Shown here one piece after another: positions 55,761-64,000 of a stretch of DNA of 64,000 nucleotides. The notes beneath the pieces are model-generated. The model was not told the DNA's origin, searched no databases, and worked only from the letters and a program-made list of their open reading frames with translations. The first letter of the stretch is position 1. Every line of letters begins with the position of its first letter. The stretch spans positions 5,845,512 to 5,909,511 of the forward strand of contig NC_057006.1 of the NCBI RefSeq assembly GCF_000002595.2, read 5' to 3'. This stretch comes from Chlamydomonas reinhardtii (taxonomy: Eukaryota; Chlorophyta; Chlorophyceae; Chlamydomonadales; Chlamydomonadaceae). The position numbers and the translations under genes are program-made.

Positions 55761-58700
55761 TTACGGCCGCAGTGCACCTGCAGCTCCATCGCCGCTTGTC
55801 GGCGCAAGATGTGACGTCGTGGCCGCCGCCGCGGCGCTGAGCACTGTCCCGCCGCCGCCGGGCGAGGGACTCGAGCTTGCGCCGAGCAGGCTGCTGGTCG
55901 CCACGCCGGCAAGCAACGACATGCTGCCGCCTGAAGCGGCCAGGTCTCCCGAGGTGTTGCTGCTGCTGCGCCGCAGCGACAGCACGCTCAGGCTCTGCTT
56001 GCGCATGATGGGCTTCCGCCCGAACCTGGCGATGCACACTGTCACGTTGTCCGAGCTGCCCAGCCGCACGGCGCGGTGGGCCACCTCGCGCGCGGCGTCG
56101 GCGCAGCTGGTGCTGGTGGTGAGCGAGCGCACAGCCGTCTTGCAGGCCTCAATGTTCGTCATCTTATCAAACACACCGTCACAGCCCAGCAGCACCAAGT
56201 GCCGGTCGTCCCTGACCTCAAAGGTAAACACGTCCGGGTCGCACTCTAGCACAAAACCGCCGTTGCTGGCTACGCTGGCGTTCGAAAAGCAGGCCGGCGG
56301 CGCCGGCGAGGGTGAAGATGTGGCCGCGGCCGCACAGCCGGCGGGCCCTGCCGGTGCCAGATCTACGGAGAGCAGGCTCGAGGTCAGCGCTGAGGCCACT
56401 GCAGAGCCGTTGGCGGCGGCGGAGGGTGACGATGCGGTTGCCGCCGCGGCATGGGCCGCGCCCGCGGCGGTGCTGAAGCTGGAGCCCGTGCCGTTGTGAG
56501 CGACGGAGCCGTCCGGACACGACGAAGACCGCGCATGCTGCCCGCTAGACCCGTTGGCGCTGCCGCCGCCGCTGCTGTCGCGCGGCCGCGGCAATGACGG
56601 CGCCTCGCCTCGCCGCTGCCCCTGTACGTCGACGTTCGCGGGGCACGCCGCGCAGTGCCCAATCGCGTGTCCGTTGCTGCTCACGTGCCCGTTGCAGTGC
56701 AATTGATGCCCGTTTGCTTCCCGATTCGCTTGCCCGTTCGCGTGCCCGTTGGAGTGCGATGGGCTGTACCCATCGACCCCCGCCCCGGGTGGACTCCCGT
56801 TGATCAGGCCGCAGGCGCTGATCACGCCCCGCCCCGCCGGAACGGGCTCGCTGTCCGCTCCCGCGCCCGAGCCGGCCTTGCCGTTCTCGTGCGCCTCCGC
56901 GCCCGCCACCGGGCCCCGACTGCTGCTGCCGCCGTTGCTGCTGAACGACGACGCCGACGGCCCAGGCAGCCCAGGGCTGCGCGGCGGCCGCCCCGAGCCC
57001 GGCGAGGGCGACACCGTTGTCGCCCGCCGGCCGCTGCCGCCCGTCCCCGCCGCCTTGCAGTACGGCGAGCCAGTGCCGCTCGTGCCGACTGGCGCCGGCC
57101 GCCGCGGCAGTTCTGCCGAGCCGCCCCGCCGCTCCCCGGCCTCGCCCTCGCCAGCCTCCGCCTCTGACCCCGACTCGCTCTCCTCCTCCAGGGTGCCGCT
57201 GAACCCCACCGACCCCAGCTCGTTGATGCCCAGCAGGGAGGTGAGGGTGCTGGAGCGCTGGAAGGCTTTGACGCCCGCGTGCCCGAGCGCCTTGGTGACG
57301 CCCAGCAGTTTGGAGCCGTCGGTGGGGCAGGGCAGCACCACATAGCCGCCGCAGTCGCTGAGCTCCGCGCCCGCGCCCACCACGCGCTCCCGCTCACGCA
57401 CGCACAGCAGGTTGTGGTCGTTGGTGATCTGCGGGCGCGACGCACGCGGTGAAACGGAGGGCGTAAGAATGTCGTACACGCGACGGCGGCGGCACAACGG
57501 CCACAGCGCAACAACATGCAACCCGCTCTTAGTTACATAGATACACACAATGGCGCACAGGCCGCGCATTCCCACCAATCCAAGCTGCCATCCCCACTTA
57601 CCGCCACCAGCCCACCACGCATCCCCGCCCACGCCCCAGCGCACCTCAGCCCGCCCAACCTCCGCCCCTCCAGACCTCCGGCCCCCCGGGCCGCACCTGC
57701 ACCGCCTTCTCCTCGATGTAGTCGTAGAGTATGCAGCGGCAGTCGCCCGTGTTGATGACCGTCGCCAGGTCGTCCACCACCAGCAGCGCGTTCACGGTGG
57801 TGCCGCTGTTGTGGCCCGCGGCCAGTAGCTCCTCGTCAATGACGTGCAGCGCGGCGCGCATGGCGGTGCCGGGAGAGCTCCTGCGGATATGTGTGTGTGT
57901 GGGGGGGGAGTTGCAGGGATGTGTGTGTGGGGGGGGGGGGAGGTAGGGGGAGGGGGTGCGGTCGGGGGAGGGATTGGTTGGGCCCGGTGGTTGGTGCCGA
58001 ATGCGGTGGTTGGGATGCGCCAGGAGGGGGCAGTGACAAGAGGAGGGTGGGGCGGGGTGGGTGAAAGCACGCCCGTCCGAGGCGGCAGCCGCACGAGATG
58101 CGATGCCGTGCGCGTGTGCCACAGGATAAATTTGTGCGAGACGTAGAGGATAAAATGGGCTTGCAGAGTGAGAGTGTGTTGGACCCGTCCGACAGCGCAG
58201 TGGGGTTGAACGCCCCTCAGTGCCTATAATAGAGCCGCGTGATTTAGCACCATTTTTTGTCAGTGGCCGAGATCGTGAGGCAGCGGCGACTGCTACGAAT
58301 GGTGCTGCCAGCTAAATATCATATATCTGTGCTGATTGCTGAGAAATGTGCAATGGTGTGGGCACTGTGCCGGCTTTATGTTATGTTGTCAAGCCCCTCC
58401 GACAGCGCAGCGGGGTGGTGAGAGCCCCTCAGTGCCTATAATGAGGCTTTGTATGATGTGGCACCGCTTTTGACAGAGGCCGCGACAGTGGGAAACACGG
58501 CAGCTGCTTCGAACGGTGCTGCTGATGTCGCATTAGCAGGTAACCCCCCGATACTACCACCAAACCCTTCGCAGCCCAGAGCCCAACCCACAACTTAGTC
58601 AAGTAAATGCCGCATGGTCACAGAGGTCGCAAACACACCCCATCCGCACAGGCTGGACGAGCCACGCACACCCGCACACAGACTCTCCCCTTGTGCCTGC

Positions 58701-59916
58701 CTCCTGCGCTATCGCCCCCTCTCTTTCCCTTCCCTCTCCCCCTCTCCCTCTCTCTCACCGCAGTCGCGGCAGGTCCTCCAGCAGCAGAGCCGGAAAGCGC
58801 TCCGCCACGTACTGCACCGCGCCCACGCCGCCATGCCCGTCCAGCACACAGGCCAGGAAGGCCCGGCTGGTGTCGTCAAAGGGCGCGAACAGCTGCGGCC
58901 CCAATGCCAGGTGGAAGGTATAGTCCTCGCACTTGCGCTGCCGGCCCTGGGGGGTGTTAGAAAAGATACAGGATGGAGGTCGTAAGAAACAGGATGGGGG
59001 GGGGGGGTACAAGGAACAGCATGGCATGCGGTGATGCGATTATCGTCCCTGTGGTGCTGTGGATGCGCAGTCGTGTGGTCAGGGATGGGGCGTATGGGCA
59101 TGGGGCATATGGGCAGGGGGGGAGCTCGCAGACGTGGCAGGTGCAGGTGCGGATGGGTTGTGTGCACACGTGGCAAGAGCGAGAGCCGAGCCCCCAGGCC
59201 GCACCTGCACTCCGTGTAGGCCCACAGCGTAGTTGCATGACGCCCCAAAGAGCCCACCATCACTCATCACCTCCTGTGAACAGAAGCAGTAATTACAGGA
59301 GGGTCGGCGAGTCAGGTGCCTGCTGCGTGGCCGTGCCGACACCTTGGCTGAGTCGACAACTCACTCAGCCCCTCGCCGCGATGCCAATTGAGCGAGCGTG
59401 GTCTCAACGACAACGTGTATCCAGAGAACCCCGCTGAAGATTGCAAGAAATAACACCACTCTTCGACTGTGTCGGAGCTGGCGGCTCCACGCCAGCCTAA
59501 CACGCTAGCGCCACATTTGCCGCGCGCCGGTGCGCAATCACGTCCCCGATTTCTGTCCACATACCTTGAAGGGGTCATGCTCCCCGGAGCTTGGCGACCG
59601 AGTGGCGTCATGTGGCCACCCAGCGCTAGTATCAGCGAAAGCCCTCTGCAACCTTTCCTTGAGGCTTATAAGCGTGTCCGTTCGTAGCTGCGACTGAGCC
59701 GCCTGCTCGGAGAGAAGGGTGCGGGAGTGCAGATGAAGGCGGGCGCGCCAAGAATGCGTTCGCGTCCTAGATTCTGGCCCTTCATTGTACCTGTTTGAGG
59801 TCCTCGCCTACATCCTTGAACGGCGATGCAGCCGCGAGTGAAGCTGGAGTCAACGACGAAGCGCCTGAACACCGCTCCTTCGCCGCTCCTCCACACACGC
59901 TTTCAGTCACAACCAT
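55761..59916 (-). CDS. PP2C-family protein phosphatase with a ~300-residue insertion
   Basis: Metal-dependent Ser/Thr phosphatase. Five exons: 59916-59791, 59273-59205, 58946-58759, 57880-57697, 57428-55761 (744 aa). PP2C motifs in order: RKCEDY (~residue 68), DGHGG with the metal Asp/Gly (~100), GTTVNALLVVDD and INTGDCRC (~150-180), ITNDHN (~190), LLGCDGVFD (~600) and GSSDNVTV (~647). All metal-binding acidic residues I can check are present. Between ~270 and ~578, inside the catalytic fold, lies a low-complexity insert rich in Ser/Gly/Pro/Glu with an Asn-Gly-His repeat (SNGHANGQANREANGH). Residues after ~660 are a Ser/Ala/Gly tail. Exon 1 (42 aa) is weakly supported; exon 2 holds the fold's opening strand. 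Confidence 0.88.
58188..58526. repeat. Two direct copies, ~210-bp period, in PP2C intron 3
   Basis: Copies at 58188-58313 and 58398-58526 share CCGACAGCGCAG, CCCCTCAGTGCCTATAAT, a GCACC(A/G)(C/T)TTTT stretch and CTGCT(A/T)CGAA(T/C)GGTGCTG in the same order, at roughly 70-75% identity. The spacer between them differs. Confidence 0.8.
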
Positions 59917-61691
59917 GCAGTGATAGGTGCCAGGGTTGTTACTGGCTGTTAGGAACTAAACTACACTGAGAGACCGCGCGGGTAACTTGAATTCCTTCCA
60001 CTGCGCTTGCTAGCTTCAGATGACAGTGACAAGGAAGTAAGGCTGTTGGTAGTGAGTGCTATTGCGTACTGCTTTACTTTAGACAGGGCTGAAGTTTTGG
60101 ACTTGATCTTCAGTTCAGAGATGGAAACGTTCCCATTCACAATTCGCTCCACTTACTTAACCGCATAATGAGCCTGAGAATCCTTTTACGGGCGTCGTGA
60201 CGGCTGGTCGGATCTACAAGAGCTGACAAGACCGTTAAAGGAGCCGCGATTGTAGGACCCAAGGCTCGCGTGCCGTCGCCGGCCTTAATATGGAGCGGCT
60301 GCGTACAGCTCTATCATGGCGTCACAGCTGTGGGACGGGAAGGCCAGGACCAGACACGCTTGCAGCTGTTGTTGGGCACCCAAGGGACTCTCCCCAGACG
60401 AAGGAGACCCGGAGCCCTCCAGCCCTTCTAGCGACGCCCGACTGGACCTTACGTACGTGTCACGCTCAGATCCTGTAGCGGCTGCTTGCTTCCGTAAGCT
60501 CAGTGCAGGCGTACAGCACTAGCCTCTGCGGCCTGCTTCCTCACACGGTTGGATTGTGGCCCTGGCTGTCCCCCACCCGTATACAGTAGATACCTACCAG
60601 GCGGAGGCGTGAACCCTCTTTTGCCGTCGAGCTATGTCTCTCGACGAGGGGAGGCCGCTTCGGCGGCCGATAGCCCCCTTACGCCCCGCTAACTGACACC
60701 AAGTGTCGCAAACGCATTGGGCGAAGGCGGTCCCAGGCGGTCCTGTGTGGCCGCTCCGAGCGGGTGGGGCGCGGCGCCTGGACTGCGGGGGCCTGCGGGG
60801 GGAGCCCGAGGGCCCCGCCAACCCCGAGACCAGGAGAACCTGAAAAGCCCGCGGATGCTGTAGTTGATGTACGGTAGCTGAGCCCCGAGGACAAGTCCCA
60901 ACTCGGCTTGTGGTGGCCGTCTCTTCTTGACACTGCGCCTGAACCAGGGGCCTGAACCGGTCTCGCCTCCGTCAACCCTTCAGGTTGCCAAAGGGTGGGG
61001 GGCGCAGGGGGTGCGGGTTGCCCCAGGGGTTGCCCCGTCCCCCCGCTGGATGCGCCGCTGCTGGGTCGCCCTGTTGGCATACCAAACACCTGCCATGTCC
61101 TCGCGTTGCGCGGAAGAAGGTGCAGTGGCGAGAAGCCTTACGCTATTGCAGGGGCGTCTTGCCCGCTTTACTCGCCAACTCTTCCTTGGGCGCTGCCCTT
61201 GTGCAGGGCAAGCAGCGTTCAGAGCACATGTCACGTCAACTTCATTGCTTTGAACGCCCATCCTTCCCAGACTCTTCACTACCGTATGGACTGGCTGGAT
61301 CAACGGCCTCAACCAGGGAAATAATGTGGCGCCGTGTCTTGCTGACCCATTGCCCTTGCCCCGCTGGAAGCCTGCTGGTAGGGTCTTGTCACCGGCCTTC
61401 ACGCCAAGGCATGTGCTGCCATGCATCACGCCCCCAATTTTATCTACGTATCATCAAAATTCAGGTAGATAATCAGGTCGATAATCACACCGCCAGGAAC
61501 AGCCATGCGTGCCTACTGCCAAGCCAGGCAGGAACGATACCCTTTCACTCCTGCAGTGCCGCAGTGTGCCTCATTCTTATGTAATGTGCTCAGGTCTTGT
61601 GACGCTTTTCGTTGCCCACCCTGCTAGTAACAGTCTTGCCGCACTTGGTGCATGCCGTCAGCGCGCTGGCGCCAGTATAGACAAGCAGCCC
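59917..61691. other. Intergenic: PP2C upstream region and Polo-like kinase 3' UTR
   Basis: About 1.8 kb, both neighbours on the minus strand. It includes repeat copy B (60801-60877) within a GC-rich block (60600-61090) that has an open frame of 136 codons on the minus strand with no recognisable domain. Confidence 0.4.
60801..60877 (-). repeat. Dispersed repeat copy B (inverted relative to 54250-54320)
   Basis: Read on the minus strand it matches copy A from ACTACAGCATCCGCGG to GGGCCCTCGGGCT. Both copies keep one frame open through the shared part (…YSIRGLFRFSWSR…), so it might be a fragment of a coding repeat. Confidence 0.8.
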
Positions 61692-62206
61692 TCACGCCCA
61701 ACGCTTACCCGCCCCTCCCCCACCACCCCCGCCCGGCCCCGCCCCCGCCCCTGGCCCTACCGCCGCTCCACCTGTCGAGCCCACCCCGCCGCCTCCGCCG
61801 CCGCCGCCAACCCCGCCGCGCGAGTGCAGGAGTGTGGTGGCGTACTGCACCCGCTTAGCCACGGAGTTCTTGGGTCCCGCCAGCCGCACCCCGCGCAGGC
61901 TGGCCTGCTGGCGGCGGCCGTCTCGCGCCAGGAAGTCCACCAGGTCCTCACACTCACGCAGCACCAACTCGCTGCCATCCATGAACAGCACCTGCACGGG
62001 GCGGCGTGTGAGAGGGTGCGTGGAGGATTAGGGGCAGGCGGGTCTGGTGCTAACGGAAAAGGGCCCAGTCGTCACTGCACTGCGCATGCAGAGGTGCAAC
62101 ACAAGTCCCTGTGAGCCTCACCTGCATCGCTCCACTGCTCATGCACACCGCCAGCGCCTTGTGCGTGCGGGCCCACCACGTCAGCCACACCGACGGCGGC
62201 GATCGC

Positions 62207-62237
<31 letters not shown>

Positions 62238-64000
62238 GCGGCGACGCGGCAGCTGTGGCCGTGGCCGCGCCCTGCGGCTGTTGGTGCTGAGCATGTATCT
62301 CAGGCACTGCCGCCGTGTGCTGCGCCTGGGCGGCTGCCGCCTGCGGCGCTGTACCCGCGGCGTCAGCAGCCGCAGCCGCAGCCACCCCGCTCTCAGCCAC
62401 CGCCGCTGCGCCAGTGCCAGTCGAGCGCTCTGACGACTTCTGCGCCAGGGGCCCGCGGCGCTCCAGGGTGGCACAGCTGACGTCGCTCTCCTCGCCGCCG
62501 CTGTTGCTGCCGTCTCCGCCTCCGCCCCTGCCGCCGCCGCCACCGCCCACCAACATGGACTCAAAGCTGCACAGCAGCTTGAGCTTCTTCAGCACGTCGT
62601 GCGGGTAGCTGGGGCCCGGCACCGGCGCCAGCGCCGCTTCGGCAACCCACGGCGCTGCGGTGGAGTCGGCGGATCGGCGGCTGCCCTGTTCCGCGCGTGC
62701 GCGGCTCTGGCTGTGGCCGGCCCCCACTCCCGCCGCAGCCTCACCCGCGCCGGTGCCGCCGGTGCCCCAGCCCGGGCGCTGCCAGTTGCCGGCCGGCAGG
62801 AGCAGTGCCTGCGCGCCGGCAGGCAGCGGCTGCGGCTGCAGCAGTTCGCCGCCGCGCGGGGCGTGCTCACCAGCGGCGGCGGTGCCGCCGCCCCGCAGCG
62901 CGGGCAGCAGCCAGGCGTGGGCTGCGCCGCGGTCGCGCAGCATCTGGCTGCCGTCCCTGAACAGCACCCCCACGGTGCCGTTGGACAGCACGAAGGCCAG
63001 TCCGTACTTGGAGCTGTAGTCCAGCCATTTGACCAGCAGCACCTCGCTCAGCCGCGACTGAGGCGCAGGCCGTGGGTACCAGGCAGTGAGCAGCGGTGAG
63101 GTTGAAGAGTTACGGGCGAGGGAGGTTACAGGAGTCGGGGATGAGGGAGTCCAGGGCCAGAGACCCATCATTCACGCGGAAACAAACACCCGTCACGAGG
63201 TCACAGACAACGCACCAACAAACTCAAAGTGCACCCACCTGTGCGGCTGCAGCTGCTGCCACGGCTGCGGCGGGGTCTGCGGTGGCCTCCGCGCCGTCCA
63301 GACCCGCCGGGCCCGACGTCGTGGCCGTGGGCACGCCGGCGCTGTACGGGCCCCGCGACATGCGGTAGGAGGGCGCGCGCAGCTGCTGCTGCGCCGCTGC
63401 CGGCATCATGCGGGAGGGGCGGTAGCTGAAGCTGCCGTTGCGGCTGCCAGCCGGTCCATCCTTGAAGCTGCGTGAGCGCAGCCGCTCAGCCAGCGCCGCC
63501 AGCGCGTCTGGGTCCATTTCATGCACAGCCCCCGGCGAGCCCGGAGCGCCGCCGGCTGCGCCGGTCGGATCAAGGCGCGCCTGTGGCAGCTGCGACGGCG
63601 CCGAAGTGTCGGCGCCGCCTTCGCTGAGATGCGGCCGCGAGCCGACTGCGGCTACCGCAGCCAATAAGGCAGAGGTGGTGCTGCCGCCGGCGCCGTTGGC
63701 GCGCGGTGAGCCGCTTAGGTGACCGTAAACCGGGTGCGTGGCGCGGATGGGCGACGGCTCGTAGCGTAGCGGAGCTTGCGGGAGCGCCGCGGTGAGGCCG
63801 GCAGGGGCCAAAGCCCCACCTGCTGCGCCCGCCTGCGCTGCTGCGGCGGTGGCTGCGGCTTGCACCGAGCAGTCCAGTGTGGTGAGTATGTCGCAGTCAC
63901 CAAAGTCGTCATCCGTGAACGCGCCGTCGTCGTCGCCGCCGCCGCCGTTCGGGTAGGCGTGGCCCTGGCCTCCGGGCGGGCGGTGCGCAGCAGCGGCGGC
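61692..64000 (-). CDS. PLK: Polo-like kinase, C-terminal part with Polo boxes (5' end off window)
   Basis: Cell-cycle kinase acting at mitosis and centrioles/basal bodies. Three exons are visible: 64000-63239 (open at the right edge), 63057-62122 and 61991-61692; the kinase domain should lie further right. The first is a linker rich in Ser/Ala/Pro/Gly with Ser-Arg patches (RLRSRSFKDG, SYRPSR). Polo box 1 starts exon 2: LLVKWLDYSSKYGLAFVLSN, VGVLFRDGSQML; its helix DVLKKLKLLCSFESML comes after a ~90-residue insert. A second insert of ~110 Gly/Ala/Pro/Gln-rich residues precedes Polo box 2 (WARTHKALAVCMSSGAMQ, VLFMDGSELVLRE, AKRVQYATTLL). The end is a Gly-rich tail (…GGAGKRWA). Polo boxes are found only in Polo-like kinases, so the family call is firm although no kinase motif is in view. 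Confidence 0.9.

Noticed and set aside
60679-61089. 136-codon minus-strand frame as a gene
   Set aside because: Pro/Gly/Ser-rich, no domain, no splice partners, and partly made of the dispersed repeat.

Overview
The window is nuclear DNA of a green alga, most likely a volvocine/chlamydomonadalean chlorophyte. The evidence is GC-rich, intron-dense genes with mostly GT-AG introns of 60-750 bp, strong G/C third positions, TGTAA-type 3' end signals after several stop codons (6995, 11975, 48216), chloroplast- and thylakoid-targeted proteins (CYP38, AlgH-like), and a Polo-box kinase, a family that land plants lack. All gene models below were built by hand: each exon was joined by reading frame and splice consensus, and every complete model sums to a whole number of codons.

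Layout, left to right: (1) cytosolic seryl-tRNA synthetase (-, 3' end off the left edge); (2) a tandem pair of Nudix hydrolases (+, 4684-6616 and 7369-9097) with unrelated first exons but nearly identical 3' halves; (3) a ZIP metal transporter (+, 9529-11340); (4) a putative thylakoid-lumen protein of unknown function (+, 12570-13805); (5) CTR9, the TPR subunit of the Paf1 complex (+, 26 exons, 14092-25272), whose introns are full of short repeats; (6) a plant-type CBP/p300 histone acetyltransferase, HAC (-, 20 exons, 33632-26616), tail to tail with CTR9; (7) a chloroplast AlgH/UPF0301 protein (-, 37353-34859); (8) mitochondrial TIM8 (-, 39895-39029); (9) thylakoid-lumen cyclophilin CYP38/TLP40 (-, 43835-40301); (10) NBS1/nibrin (+, 44098-48123), divergent from CYP38; (11) a small single-membrane-span protein of unknown function (-, 48908-48285); (12) the Hsp70/Hsp90 co-chaperone STI1/HOP (+, 49269-53662), divergent from it, with a heat-shock-element-like site upstream; (13) a PP2C phosphatase with a large disordered insertion (-, 59916-55761); (14) the C-terminal part of a Polo-like kinase (-, 3' exons 61692-64000, kinase domain off the right edge).

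These are unrelated housekeeping genes rather than a pathway cluster. Two chromatin/transcription genes (CTR9, HAC) converge, and two promoter intervals are short and divergent (43836-44097 and 48909-49268). No intact transposon, CRISPR array, rRNA or tRNA gene was recognised. The main unusual points are the mosaic Nudix pair with switched N-termini, a ~60-bp sequence repeated next to the 3' splice sites of CTR9 introns, a 70-bp inverted repeat between CTR9 introns 5 and 18, an acidic LFG-motif insertion inside the CTR9 TPR array, and two GC-AG introns.
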